A stretch of DNA of 64,000 bases. Source: Hexactinellida sp. DTS-2022. Lineage: Eukaryota > Porifera > Hexactinellida. The notes beneath the pieces were generated by a model that worked only from the letters and a program-made list of their open reading frames with translations, was not told the DNA's origin and searched no databases. The translations under genes and the position numbers were made by a program. Positions 45,301 through 57,360 of the stretch are shown here, piece by piece. Location: NCBI GenBank assembly GCA_028753945.1, contig JAPNXP010000002.1:310001-374000 (forward strand). The letters run 5' to 3'. Numbering within the stretch: the first letter of the stretch is position 1; each line of letters opens with the position of its first letter.

Positions 45301-46487
45301 CTATAACCGGAACCTACCTTCCATAATCTCCATGAACAGATACACCATATCGTTCTGTTTAATAGCACCTAATGCCAACACAACACAACAACATATTTCC
45401 CCAGAATCTTGCATCATAAATCTAACATCTCTCGTGAGCTTAGCTTGTATGGCCAACTCTTCGGCTTTATATTTGGCATTATGGATTAGTTTCTGTGCAA
45501 ATACTTTTCCAGTTGAATTGTCTTCGCATTGCAGAACGCACCCAAACGCCCCCTCCCCAAGTTTGTAGCTGGTTATGTAGTCGCGACCACATCGGTATTC
45601 CAAGTCGGTCTTGTTAGGCCTACAAACCAACTGCACACACAATTATACTAGGATATATATCGGGAATACATTATTTCCATGCCAAGAATTGGTTACAATA
45701 ACCCGTTTTCGACTGTACTGAATTATATCGGAAATAAACTTACGGTAGTTCCTTATACAGTAGAACCTCGTTAATAAATACACGGTTATAATATGAACAC
45801 GGATAATGCGAACACGGTTAATGCGAACACTATTTCAGTCCCCTTCAAAGCATTTTCAATGCAAATGATATTGGTTAATACGAATTCCGGATAAGGCGAA
45901 CACATTTGACGGTCCCCTGGTGTTCCTACTAACGAGGTTCTACTGTATTTTAAATTTTACTCACCTTTGTTTATTTTAGTTTATAACAGTTTTTAACACT
46001 TATAATTTATATATAAACTCGCCATTTATTGTGTAAATACATTTGTTTAAATTAACAGTTCTAATAGGAACTGATACCAACAACTTACTTCTACTAACTG
46101 CATTAATATTTCTTGTTTATCATTGTTTGTATCCAAAGATTTAGAAGATGTTATTGTTTGTTTGAGTGTTGTTGTTGTTGTTGTTGTGTTTGTATTCGTC
46201 ACTGTAGTTGTTTTTGTTCTTGTTATCACTTCTTCTTTCCCCCCTCTTTTAACACTTGTATTATTAAATTTCCTCAATGCCCTAAATATGGTCTCCCTTT
46301 CATTGCTATTATAAACCTGTGTGTCTAATCCTTGCATTATATCGTCTATGGAATTTGCGGTTAATCGAACTGGCAAACTTGCCCTTAGGGAATCAGTGCT
46401 GTGTGTATTGATGCGCGTTGGTAAGCTTTCTCCCAAATCCCCCATCGGGAATAGGATAGGGCCAAACTCTTGTGGCGTTCGTGTCAT
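42365..46487 (-). CDS. MAP3K-like protein kinase (NIK/Tpl2 type), 8 exons
   Basis: Ser/Thr kinase resembling MAP3K8 (Tpl2) and MAP3K14 (NIK), which act upstream of MAPK and NF-kB in the cytosol. Minus-strand exons 46487-46089, 45630-45318, 44973-44839, 44621-44491, 44081-43959, 42924-42714, 42649-42602 and 42483-42365 keep frame and give 492 residues. Visible: glycine loop GEGAFG (about 158-163), Lys180, catalytic loop HLDIKADN (278-285, Asp280), DFG at 298-300 and FMAPE ending at 326. The usual HRD is HLD; NIK has HGD and Tpl2 HHD, which supports this subgroup. The lobe end ADELLESEALN resembles Tpl2. An N-terminal 130-residue region has a poly-Thr stretch. A TTTAG just upstream of the ATG could be a splice acceptor, so an earlier exon is possible. 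Confidence 0.85.
43747..43890. repeat. Perfect 70-bp inverted repeat with 4-nt loop, kinase intron 5
   Basis: 43747-43816 and 43821-43890 are exact reverse complements around the loop AAAC. The arm reads TTTACTTATACAGCGATCAT at its base and CCGATGGTGTTTTTAT next to the loop. Transcribed with the kinase it would form a long perfect RNA hairpin. Confidence 0.95.
44096..44490. repeat. AAAC/AACC microsatellite, kinase intron 4
   Basis: Interrupted (CAAA)n, CCAACCAACC and AGATAAAC tracts, with a duplicated block containing AACAAATGAATGAACAA. It fills the intron up to the exon 4 donor. Confidence 0.85.
45041..45226. mobile_element. MITE family B, kinase intron 2
   Basis: GTGACTCCGCTTAATAGAGC at one end, TTAAGCGGAGTCGACTGTA at the other; the left terminal TACAG is mutated. 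Confidence 0.8.
45756..45947. mobile_element. MITE family C, kinase intron 1
   Basis: TACAGTAGAACCTCGTTAAT to CGAGGTTCTACTGTA, with a short internal repeat of the CGAACACGGTTAATG word. Confidence 0.85.
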
Positions 46488-46503
46488 GCTATAGCTAAAT
46501 ATA

Positions 46504-47078
46504 TACAGTAGCCGTCTGTTATAAGAACATGCCGGTTATAAGAACATGCCGGTTATAAGAACACAGGTTATAAGAACACCGGTTATAAGAACACCGGTTA
46601 TAAGAACACGGTTATAAGAACATGCCGGTTATAAGAACATACCGGTTATAAGAACACCGGTTATAAGAACACGGTTATAAGAACACCGGTTATAAGAACA
46701 TGTCGGTTATAAGAACAAGGTTATAAGAACATGTCGGTTATAAGAACAAGGATATAAGAACATGCCGGTTATAAGAACATGTCGGTTATAAGAACACCGG
46801 TTATAAGAACATGCCGGTTATAAGAACAAGGATATAAGAACATGTCGGTTATAAGAACATGTCGGTTATAAGAACACCGGTTATAAGAACATGCCGGTTA
46901 TAAGAACACCGGTTATAAGAACAAGGATATAAGAACATGCCGGTTATAAGAACATGTCGGTTATAAGAACACCGGTTATAAGAACATGCCGGTTATAAGA
47001 ACACCGGTTATAAGAACACAGGTTATAAGAATATTATATGCAGTTCCCGACGATGTTCTTATAACCGGCATCACTGTA
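46504..47078. mobile_element. MITE family E with internally amplified termini
   Basis: Bounded by TACAGTAGCCGTCTGTTATA and AACCGGCATCACTGTA like a normal family E copy, but 575 bp long. The interior is about 33 tandem variants of a 14-17 bp word, (C)CGGTTATAAGAACA(TG), derived from the terminal repeat. It begins 17 bp upstream of the kinase ATG. Confidence 0.9.
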
Positions 47079-47129
47079 TTATACATACGTATGACAACTA
47101 ATATAAGCTAATAACAGGTAAGAAATATG

Positions 47130-47285
47130 TATTCATTGTTCGTTTGTTTGTTTGTTTGTTTGATTGATTGTTTGTTTATTGATTGTTTGTTTGTTTGTTT
47201 GTTTGTTTGTTTGTTCGTTTGTTTGTTTGTTCGTTTGCTTGCTTGCTTGTTTGTTTATTGATTGTTTGTTTGTTTGTTTGTTAAT
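47130..47285. repeat. (TTTG)n microsatellite
   Basis: Interrupted TTTG tract with TTCG and TTGA variants. Confidence 0.85.
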
Positions 47286-47820
47286 AAGTTATATTATTGT
47301 CTTAATTAACTTGTAAAATGAATAAATACTATCTTACCGTATAAAATGAATAAATAATTCAAATTAATATTTTTGGTAATTATATAACTAATAGTATACT
47401 AATTATAGACACAATATTAAATTGCAATATTTGGCCCAATAATGGCAATAAAATTTTAACTGGAATTTAATTAATAGATTGACATCATTTTCACACATAT
47501 ATATGAGCAAATTAAATTGGAAGTAAGGCATTATTTAGTTGCAAATTTATACTTAACAAATTATAACAAAATGTAATTGTCTGTAGACAATTTTAACAAA
47601 TCTTAAGTTCCAAGTTTATAATATTCAGTAGACAAATTTGCAAATTTATAAACTTTGAATATATACTCTCATTTCTCCATGCAGCAATTATAATAAACAA
47701 CAACAACAACAACAACAATAATAAACCCCATAGTCAATGCACACAACAAACAGTTATTTCATTAATAAATGCATAAATACTAATATAATATGAAATATTT
47801 ACAAAATTTCCTACAAACCA

Positions 47821-50800
47821 TTATGACGCAATATTATTTTGAATTTTCTGCAAAATATCATAACCCTTTGTCCTGAAATTCAACAGTGAATCATCGATTA
47901 CTTTAATTATTAAATGCGTTGCCTGTTTATCGCTTAAACCGGGTGAAAATCTAGTTTTTAACGGCTCAATTGTATTTCCCCGAAAACATGGCAATTTCGT
48001 ATCGAGCATTAAACTAACCATTCGCACAACTTCGTCACAATAAGGCCGCAAAGCCAAATAGCCTCTGACACACAATTCGCGAAACCAAGCGTAAGGAGCA
48101 GCGTTTATATCCCCACCCATAATTAACAACATTTCTTCTGTCAACTTTAAATCGGGCTCAAAACCTAAATTTCCTCCTGGCGATGACTCAAACATAAATC
48201 CGAAATCGATGTGTATAATATGTCCTTCGTTAGTGATCAGTATGTTGCCGTTATGTCGATCCTTAATTTGTATCAGAAATGAAAATATCGAATAGGCAGC
48301 TAAACTTTTTATAAAGTTAAGACGAGCTACTTTAAATTCTTCAGAAAGGACATCACCAAAAGTTGCGATGAAATAATTGAATAAATTTGTATCGGTTTTT
48401 CTACCGAGTTGATCGCGTGAAATTGCGTTTGGGACACACTCGATTATGCCACATCCTGGTTCCGTGCAAACCACTTTATACGGTTTTAAGAACAACTCAA
48501 GTCCAGCAGTTTCTAACACCTCTTTGAAAAGTGACATAATTTGTAAAGCGAGCATATCCTGTCTTACATCATCGCCAACTTTGAAAATGCAGGCTTGCCA
48601 ATAAACGCTATTTTCCTGTTCACAGCAATCGCGGCTAATTTGCCGCAGAAGAGATTCTGATTGGTTTATACTCTCTAAATCTTCTAAATTAAACTTCTTG
48701 ACTTTGAATTTTGCTCGAAATGGCGCCTTTTCCGCAGATTGCATTGGTTTGGCGGATTCGTGGTCAATGCCAATTACCGCACATTCCGGGTTTGAAGGCA
48801 AATAAACACCGATTTCCGGTTCTATTTGGGAGAATCGCTGCAAGCACGCTTGGTCACGGGCAGGGCCAATAGGAATTTCGCGAATTTCGCCCGAAATTCC
48901 TGTTATTTTTTTGAAAAACGCGATTTCACGCTCGTAGAATTCGAGGGATTTTCCGGATAAATTGTTGAGAATCGCTTTAATCAGCTGTGAGAGAATATCA
49001 TGTAGTTGTTCGTCCGGGTGTTCAGAATGCTCGTCTGTAAACATATTTGTTTTCATATTCCAAACAATTTGGTGCGTAAACAACTGTGATTTCCTCGCTG
49101 CGCCTATTATAGAATGCCAAACGAATCCCAGCTGGTCCGTCCGTAGTGACTGTACTATCTGTGGAATGTAGAAAATGAGATCTGAGGTGTTTGCGGTTAT
49201 AAGTACGGAATGTGACAATTGTGCTGTGAGGGGGTGTTGGGGGAATTGTTTCGTGAAAAGTGTGAGCGCGAAAATAATGCTCGGTTTCTCCCAATATAGA
49301 ATATGACTCAATTCACTCAAATCCGATTCAATTTTATTTCTAGTCACGAATAGTTCCAAAGCCGAACTACTGTCCATTACTAAAGTTGGGTTTTTTGATA
49401 CCAAACTTGTTAGTTCCACTTGTAAACTGGAACCAATTGGGACGCGTAATCGCTTTAAGCTTTGCAGCGCTAAATAAGGCGATAACTGCCACATATGGTG
49501 TAAGTATATAATCCATATTTTCTTATGAAAATGTGGGAAATTAAAACTCTCGATTTCCTCAAAATGCTTTAAGTCGCCTTCGTATAAATTCAATGGATCG
49601 AGCCACGAAACGAGCTTTAATAATTCCGAATGTAAAAGAATAACTAAAATACTTTTTTCAGACAATAAAGTGTTCCTATAATGTTCATCATTTGTGAATG
49701 ACAGAGGGGGCGAATATTTTTGCGATGATACTTTCGATTTTCCAGATTTTCCTGATTTTGTGGATAAAAATGATTTTCGTGACCAGTTTGTTGATTTTGT
49801 TTTCTTCGCTTTCTTTGCGGGAAATTCTACGTTTAAATTACTGAAGGATTGAGATCTTTGGGCGGGGAAATCGAGTGGCAAATCTGGCGAAACACAAGCC
49901 GAACTCGTTTCACGGAAAATTATAATTTCTTCCAAATCTGTGATTTCCTGTGAAACCACCGTGTTAAATTCAGAAATTACATCTTTGTCGTTATTTATGC
50001 GAGACCAGAATGAGAGCAGAATTCCAACGTCGTTGCGTAGCAACTCGAAGGAATGTGTGGCCCATTCAAACTCGAAACTGAAATAATGCAAAGCGGTTGT
50101 ATAAATTCTTTTTCGAAATAAATAAGTGTCGAAATTGTCTGGAATTGATTTACAAGCGAGAATATCCAAACATATGTTCAGAATTCGAAATATGACACCA
50201 AGAGTTGATGAAACTGGAACTATAGGTTGACAACTAACACCTTTTGGGCCCAAAAATAGACCTAAAATATTGTTCATTAAGTTTAATAATATTTCCGTTT
50301 CGAAGCTATTTTTATCTTTTAAGATTTTGTATCTTTTTTGTAAAAACATTATTAATTCCCTGTGCGCTAAAACTTCAGTGTCAACAATTGTTCCGTTTAT
50401 GAATGAAACTTTGTCGTTTTTGAATTTGTATTCCGCGAAAATTCCTTGTCTTCGGTCTTTGGTTGCTAGGAGAAGTTGACAGGAATGTGCGAAAATGCAA
50501 CTTTCGCATTCTGGAGAGATCGCAATGAGCCAATTTAGATTACTTAGCACACAAGTGACAGTTATAACCTCAAAATTCCGGAGTAAATTTAGAAAGACTT
50601 TCTCTAGAATTCCATTGGTCACATTTCGCGTTAAAGCCAGATAGCAAACAGCTGATTCTGAATGGACAACCAAATCTGATTGGTCGAGAGAGCGCATTAA
50701 ATCTGGCAAAAAGTCTTTTGAAAGCATTTCGGCTTTAATTCTTCCGATATTTTGCAATTTTTGTGAATTTTCAAACGGAAAATTTAGAACCAAAAAGTTG

Positions 50801-53800
50801 TCTTTTGGCGCGGATAATGGGTCTAGCACTGATTCCATGTATTCCGATTGGTTGAATATATTCATAGCAATCAATAAACCAGGGACACGAACAGAAGAGT
50901 TTTCAAAATCAATAATTAATCCTTGAAGCAAATCTAGCATATTTAAAGAAGAATACTCAAAAGCAGACTTGAAAAACCGCTTCATTTCTCCCTCAAAATA
51001 AGCGAAAATCTTTCGTTTTTTATCCAAAGTATCCGGTAAATTTAAAACGAAATCTGTATCAGGAACTGAAATGGGAATTTGGTGCGAAATTGGTTTCCCT
51101 CTCGCACTATGGATACTCACATAAAGTAAGGAATGTATACTAAATATCGTACAGACAAGTTCTTTATTTAGCAACAAATGCGGGAACTGGTTAACCAATG
51201 AGTTTAGAGTCTGACACGCGATATCTCTAACAGAATGGTCGAGTGTGCATAAGCGTGGAACGAGCATTTTAGCGAATAGTTTCAGTTCCAAATTCCGCGA
51301 ATTAGTTGGTGGCACTTGTGCGGCCTTAATAGCGACACCTTTCCCTAAGATTTGATTGGCCATGACACATAAGACTTTATGGAAATCGGCCGACAAATGT
51401 TGAATAACTCGATCTTCGCAGTAAAATAAGATTGTTGGGAGTTTTGGTTTATAATTTTGCAAACGCATTATTTCAATTGAATGCAATGCAATTAGGAAAA
51501 TAATCAAAATCGGATCAAGTTTGTTGATACGAGACATGATTTCCAAAGGGTTGTCTAATAATTGCCCTAAAAAGTGTCTTAAATGTGTCACAAGTGGTTT
51601 TGGCAAGTGGTTTTTGTCTGACAACGAGCTTCCCTTCAGGAATGCAAAGAAATTCGTGTTATTTCTATTCAGGAAGATAGGAGTACAAGATGCAATGTTT
51701 TGTAAATAAACCAAATATGAGTTTACTGAAATTAAATCTAGCACAACACAAGTTAGCCAAAAATCCCTGAAAAGTGTGACCACATGTAAATCCTTAGAAT
51801 CGCCGATAAAACCACTTACAGCGACACATTGCGACACAATTGCAAGCCAACTGGAAATCAGTTCCATTTCTTTAGTTTTCGCATTTCGGTCTAACTCGAC
51901 ACACTCTGTTATAAGCGAAACTAATTTCTCGAAAGATTTCAAAGCAAATCGAGAGGTGACACCGATTAACTTAAATTCATTTATTTTTAATAAATCCATA
52001 AATCCTTTTTTTGCTATTTCCCTGAAAGATTCATTCTTTGTAGTCGCAATTGTATCCAATAGGAATTCCCCTGCTTGCATAACAACGTTTTGGGGCGGTT
52101 GGAATTCGAATATTTTCGCTATTTCGCTCAGTATAAGCGCACCAAGGATATTAGAATAAGTAACATAAGTTTTCAGCGTTTGTAGAATTGAAACTAAGTT
52201 TAGTTGCAAACAGATTCTTAGAAGCAAATCGATAATAATCTGAGATTGGAGAATGTGAACCTCGTTGTCAAGTCTGGAAATAGAAATGCGTAAATAATAA
52301 TAGTTGTTGTTATTGTTGTTGTTGTTGTTGTAGTTGTTGTCATTATTATTATTGCCGTTATTGTTGTCATTATTATTGTCGTTGTTGTTATTGTTATTGT
52401 TGTCATTATTGTTATTGTTATTATTGTTGTTGTCACATACGAGTTATCATATTGGAACTATAATATGGAACTTACTTCATAGATACGAGACGGCTCGTAA
52501 GAATGCCAATAAAACTCTCGAATATTTCCCCGCCCTGACAGGCCACACAGACTCCCAACAAACCCTCTACGTAGGCAACGTAAGAGGGCTGATGGAATGT
52601 TGTGTCTCTTATTGGGGCCAAGTCGGTTGATATCTGGTCTAATTCCGGGAGTTTTAAAAGCGACCATTTATTTTGAAGACAACGCGAAACACGGGAAGTA
52701 AAGCTAGATTCCAATTGGTCCATTAAAGCATCGAATATTGAAACCCTAAACAACAAAAATATAGTTTAAAATACAACCATTTTATAAAAAATAAAAATAA
52801 AAAAGTCCAACCATTTTCTAAAAATCGAATAATTTAAAATCCGACCATTTATTTCGAAATCTAAATTAAAAGTAATTCGATTGAATTATTATTCGATTTC
52901 GCCAGCCATTTAAAATGTGTTCTATTATTGATAGAATTCTGAAAATAGCTGGTAAACAAGCTAGAAAGTTTGGCGCATTTTTTTATAAAAATGTTGTTTT
53001 ATACCTCAGCAATATTTGTAAACAACAACAAAAACAAATTACTTACCTGCAAGTAGGATTTTTGCTAACAAATTTTGCCATCGCTGACAAAGTTTCAAGT
53101 TTGACACCAAACTGAAAACTGTCCAAAGAGTATTTCAATTTGGTCTCATAAATATCCACTAAAATATCGCATAATTCAACCCAGTTTTCCCCGCTTTGCC
53201 AAAGTGTCACAGAGAGCCGTAATAAGGCGCCAATTCTTGCTTGAAACGAGGTGTAATATTTCAGTTCCTGTCCGGATTTAATTTCTTTGTAAGCGCCTAT
53301 TAACTGAGTTAATTCCGGTTTAATGTATGAATTTAATTTCGAAATGTGTGGAGTTGTATTGGGAAGTGGTGAGGTGGATAAAAGATTTGAAAGCGATAAA
53401 TAAACAGTCGGTTGTAAATAGTAAGTTGAATAATCATTCTGGAAACCACTTGGCATCACCTATAAAATAGTTCCAATTATAAAAAATGTCCTATTTCAAA
53501 TTGGAACTTAAAATTAAAAATGTACAAAAAGTTCCAAAATCAAAAAATATAAACTGGACACTTTTCAAAAGCGAATTTAAGGAAATTAGAATTAGTTCCA
53601 ATAGGAACCACTTACATTTTCGCGACAATTATCTACTATAGCCAAACTGCAATCAACCAATCGTTGTATCTCTTCAATATTTTCACAGCTATGCCATTGT
53701 AACTGTGCTTCATTAGGTGTCAGTTCCATATTTAAAACTATCCCTCCCATAATTTCAATTTCCTTCCTAACTTGCTCTTTTGGAACTGAAATTCCTTCAA

Positions 53801-54341
53801 ACATTCCAATTAGCATTGCTATCGTTGCCATAGTAACATCCTCTTCTCTATTTGAAACCAACTTTTCATAAATTTGCGAAATAAGTTTTGAAAAAATTTC
53901 AAAAAAATCATCGGTATTTCCCGCCAAAATATCACATTCCTCTGCTATCCATCGTAACCTGGCAACCGTTTGCTTAAAAAAGTATGCAATGAAAGAAGGC
54001 TCTGAATTAGAAAATTCTGCATTTGGCGCGTTTTGTAAAATAGAAACGAGATTTTGAAAAAGATGATTTGAAAACTTATAATTTGAGAGAGTTAGAAATA
54101 AAGAAATTGTTTCAAAAGATTCTAAAATCTGATTTGTGATTTTTAAAGAAGGAAATTTAGGCTCCAATATTTCCAGAGAGTTTGTTGGTGTTGTCGGCGA
54201 GGCGACAAGTGGCAGAGGTGGCACAAAGTGGCACAGTAGCTGAACTTGTTCCCAAGTTGGTTCTTGAATGTGAGACAAAGAAATCGCTAAATCTGTAAGC
54301 GTCACTCTTATCAAATCCTCATTCGTACAATAAGTGTCCAT
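47821..54341 (-). CDS. PI4KA: Phosphatidylinositol 4-kinase alpha
   Basis: PI4KIII-alpha, which makes PI4P from phosphatidylinositol at the plasma membrane. Four minus-strand exons, 54341-53616, 53459-53047, 52745-52476 and 52273-47821, keep frame and give 1953 residues, close to the family's usual 2100. The last exon alone is 4453 bp. The long helical-repeat region is followed by the PIK accessory helices and the lipid-kinase domain: IGIDHESAKPMQSAEKAPF, FKVGDDVRQDMLALQI, the catalytic KDRHNGN (about residue 1808) and HIDFGFMFESSPGGN (DFG about 1826), then MLDTKLPCFRGNT and RFSPG near the C terminus. The start MDTYCTNED aligns with the family's N-terminal helix (TLTDLAISL before the VQLL block). 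LRRC23 ends 169 bp upstream on the same strand. Confidence 0.95.
52300..52436. repeat. TTG/TTA triplet microsatellite, PI4KA intron 3
   Basis: GTTGTTATT-type triplet tract filling most of the 202-bp intron (52274-52475). Confidence 0.85.
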
Positions 54342-54510
54342 AATCAACCAATCAATTCTAACTATATAACAAATGTGTAAATTAAATATTATAATCTCAT
54401 TTCTATTTTAAGTAGAAATTAAATATTATTTGATATAAATAATAATATAAGTGATTATATGGCTTTTTAGTTCAAATCTAAATGACACTATTTTTAGCAG
54501 AAAAGGTGTT

Positions 54511-55820
54511 TTAATCTTCCCCACTCTGTTCCACTTTAGATTCTGACAATTCCTGTGCTTCCAAACGTTCGTCATCTGTGAATTTCTCTTTATCCAATTT
54601 GTCCAATAATCTCAAAATAATCAAAGTTTCGATTCTATAATTCTCGGTTTCGGTTACAGGTGTTTCCAGAAATGAAAGCGATTTCAAACTACTCGATACC
54701 ACCTACAAATAACAATATTGAATGAGATCTAAATAATAGTAGTAAATATGTATTTAAGTTTTAAACTGATTTTTCCAAGGGGGGTCAACCAACAGACAAT
54801 ACTTGTTGTATTACAAAATGGTCCAATAAATATACAGTCAGGTCTGCTTATTGTGAACAATAGTTCGTCTGTTTAACTGTTTAATATGAAACTTTTTATT
54901 ATGAACAAGCCCTATGGTCCCAATTTAACAACTTACATAGGGTTTGTTTAATTAAGTTGAATTTTTAAATGTTCATAATAAAAGAACCTGACTGTCTACC
55001 ATAGATTTTAAAAAACTCTGACAAATTTTCGAATATTAAAGATCCTCTAAAAATAGTAGCAAAAGTGTCATACCTGTAATTTAGATATTTCGTTCATATT
55101 TTCTACTTGTGTCTGTCTCATGTTCAAGTGGCTCAAGTGGCACATTTTATCAGAAAACCCATCCAATCCCTGAATCGGGTTTTCCCTCAAATGTAACACC
55201 TGTAATGACACCATCATTTCAATACCCTCTATAGCCGTTATTTGATTGGCTGCCAAATAGAGTTGTTCTAATTTTGGAAGCGAAATATTTGCGGTTGTTG
55301 AAAGTTGGTTTCCTCTCAATTCCAAAATTCGTAACTCGTCCAATTTAAAAGTGTCAAAGCCTGTAACTGATTCTATCTGATTGAAATTCAAATTCAAATT
55401 TCGCAAGTGTGGGTAAACAAACTCGTTTGTTGACACTATATTATTACGCGCCAAATTCAGGATTTGTAAATAAGGACAAACACCTATGTTTGCTTCGATC
55501 AGCTGATTTCTTTCGGCGTCCAGTCGCAATAAATTCGGTAAATTTTGAAGACAAGAAATGTCTGTAAGAGAATTTCCAGATAAATCTATGTAACGTACGT
55601 ATTTATATTTAGATAATAGGCTTATATCCGTTAAGTCCTTATCCACACATTGGAATCTAGTAAGAGCAAATTGTAATCCATGGTTAATCTTAGCCAATAA
55701 ACTGAGAGAATCCTTCATATGCGAAAGTGACAAAATATTTTCTTCTTGTGGTTCCGTTTCCGGTATTTCTTCTCGCTCCTCGTCAGGGTCGATGTCAGAA
55801 AACTGAGCGTCATCGTCCAT
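54511..55820 (-). CDS. LRRC23: LRRC23-like radial-spoke leucine-rich repeat protein
   Basis: Leucine-rich repeat protein of the LRRC23 type, a component of ciliary/flagellar radial spokes. Two minus-strand exons, 55820-55074 and 54702-54511, join in phase 0 (EISKLQ to VVSSSL) for 312 residues. An acidic N terminus precedes the conserved LSLLAKINHGL and VDKDLTDISLL blocks, then about eight SDS22-like LRRs (DLSGNSLTDISCL, LRGNQL, LHLRENPIQGL). The C-terminal cap has ETPVTETENYRIETLIIL and the LDKEKFTDDERLEA helix, as in LRRC23. The frame stays open three codons above the chosen ATG to a possible acceptor (CTATAG), so a 5' exon cannot be excluded. A family A MITE sits in the intron. Confidence 0.88.
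54833..54995. mobile_element. MITE family A in the LRRC23 intron
   Basis: TACAGTCAGGTCTGCTTATT to AAAGAACCTGACTGT, with about 35 bp deleted internally compared with 18092-18288. Confidence 0.82.
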
Positions 55821-55829
55821 TTGTAACAC

Positions 55830-56263
55830 CTATAGTTCCAGTTTGGTAGAATGTTCATAAATTAAATATTTAGTAATATTACGGAAATAGGGGGGGCTTA
55901 GCAAAATTTGAAATAGTTCACAATAATTTATATATTGTTGGACCACGGATTTAATCTGGTGTTTTCTCATATACATGGTGTATAATATCACTAAGAGTGG
56001 TATACTACAATATTTCCTATTTTGGTTAGTCGAACTACAATCGGGACTATACTTTTAATGTAATAGCCTCTATTTGCACTACACCTAAATTTTTTGATTT
56101 TTTATATAAAAAATAAATAAAAACCAAGCTATAATTAAATCCTGGCCCACTAGTATACAATATTTTTATATTTTATGAATAAACTGCAATTGAATAGATA
56201 TTAAACATAAAATAAACAAATTATTAAAATCAAATATTCCATCCTTAACCTCAAAATCTCCAA
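55830..56263. other. Intergenic between LRRC23 and the tetraspanin
   Basis: AT-rich; contains probable promoter of LRRC23 and 3' end of the tetraspanin gene. Nothing specific recognised. Confidence 0.5.
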
Positions 56264-57016
56264 TTAATTAAGAGAAAGGTTAATATTAACCAAACAGAAT
56301 GTGACCACTATAAGTATTCCTGGTATTAATAGGCCTATTAATCCAATATAGCCTACAGAATAAGTCTGACTAATCACTGAGCGTGCTATTGCAACGGCAC
56401 AAGGAATTTCATTGACGAATAAAATAGTTTTATTGCTCATGGTTGGTAGGTTACTGCTGGAATTTTGTGGTAAAGTACACATAATGTTTTCATTGTCATC
56501 TTGACAACAGGATATTGGATAGGAATTATTGCTAATATACGGATTCCAATCTGTGAAATTAACACCTCCACAACACTCCAAATTGATTTGTGTCGAGTCA
56601 ATCGAATTTCTCGTCAAATTGCTATCGTTATATTTCAATATGGAATTTTGGAAATTTTGTCCAATAAGATTGCGAAGCGTGTTATAATTCAGGAAACCGA
56701 GACAACTGCCCGTCATTAGACCAATGAAAAGTAGGCATAGCACTGCTAAATACACCGTGGATAATACAGCGGGGATTTTATGGCGAATTGAAACCAAAAC
56801 GCCGAAAAGAGTTACTGGGATTATGAGTATGCTTACTGGCACAATAATATAGGCAGAAAAGAAGTAAGTATGTCGTGAAATAATCTGTTCATACGGGGTA
56901 TCAATCCCGAATAAAGTTAGTGTTATTACTAACAAGAGTAAACCCGGGGCCAAAAGGAATAATTGAAGGATGGAAAATATTGTTCGAAATCTCTTTACGT
57001 GACGTGACTCTACCAT
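56264..57016 (-). CDS. Tetraspanin
   Basis: Four-helix membrane scaffold protein organising tetraspanin-enriched membrane domains. 250-residue single-exon product with hydrophobic segments at about 14-37, 50-76, 84-108 and 220-245. The large extracellular loop carries the diagnostic CCG motif (LECCGG, about 147-152), a second SCC pair and a further IPC cysteine, so disulfide-forming cysteines are present. Several NxS/T sequons lie in the loop. The small N-terminal tail is basic (RHVKRFR). Which tetraspanin subfamily cannot be told by eye. Confidence 0.88.
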   Translation of the reverse strand: MVESRHVKRFRTIFSILQLFLLAPGLLLLVITLTLFGIDTPYEQIISRHTYFFSAYIIVPVSILIIPVTLFGVLVSIRHKIPAVLSTVYLAVLCLLFIGLMTGSCLGFLNYNTLRNLIGQNFQNSILKYNDSNLTRNSIDSTQINLECCGGVNFTDWNPYISNNSYPISCCQDDNENIMCTLPQNSSSNLPTMSNKTILFVNEIPCAVAIARSVISQTYSVGYIGLIGLLIPGILIVVTFCLVNINLSLN

Positions 57017-57288
57017 TGGTGGAATTTGTCAGTTTCAGAATAGCTAATAACAACAAAAAGGTAAACAATACGAAAATAATTGTAAAGCGGGTGGGGTGTA
57101 ATTAAACTCCTTTCTAACTTAAGGAATAAATATGTTTTTTAGTCTTTGTGGAATATTCTAAATACAATACAATCAACTGTATTATTTGCTATGCCTATAA
57201 AATTTGCTAACAGGAACTATATATTCTTAGTTCCAAAATCCTAAAGGCAATTAATTTTTATATATTTTTGAAAAATATGCAAAAAGAA

Positions 57289-57360
57289 AGGTTCCACCGA
57301 GATTTGAACTCGGATTGTGGGATTCAGAGTCCCAAGTGCTAACCGTTACACCATGGAACC
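57289..57360 (-). tRNA. tRNA-Gln (CTG)
   Basis: 72-nt cloverleaf on the minus strand. Acceptor GGTTCCA pairs with TGGAACC plus discriminator T. The anticodon arm TGGGA-CTCTGAA-TCCCA reads anticodon CTG. The T arm has the B box GGTTCAAATC. No intron and no encoded CCA. A run of five T follows about 5 nt downstream (CTTTCTTTTTG), a pol III terminator. Confidence 0.97.

Larger units (their letters stand above)
46488..47820. other. Intergenic between kinase and PI4KA
   Basis: Holds the expanded MITE E (46504-47078), a (TTTG)n tract (47130-47285) and AT-rich sequence; no gene seen. Confidence 0.6.

Noticed and set aside
46504..47078. Expanded repeat considered as a telomere-like or satellite array
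   Set aside because: Its two ends are those of a normal family E MITE and the repeated word is that family's terminal repeat.
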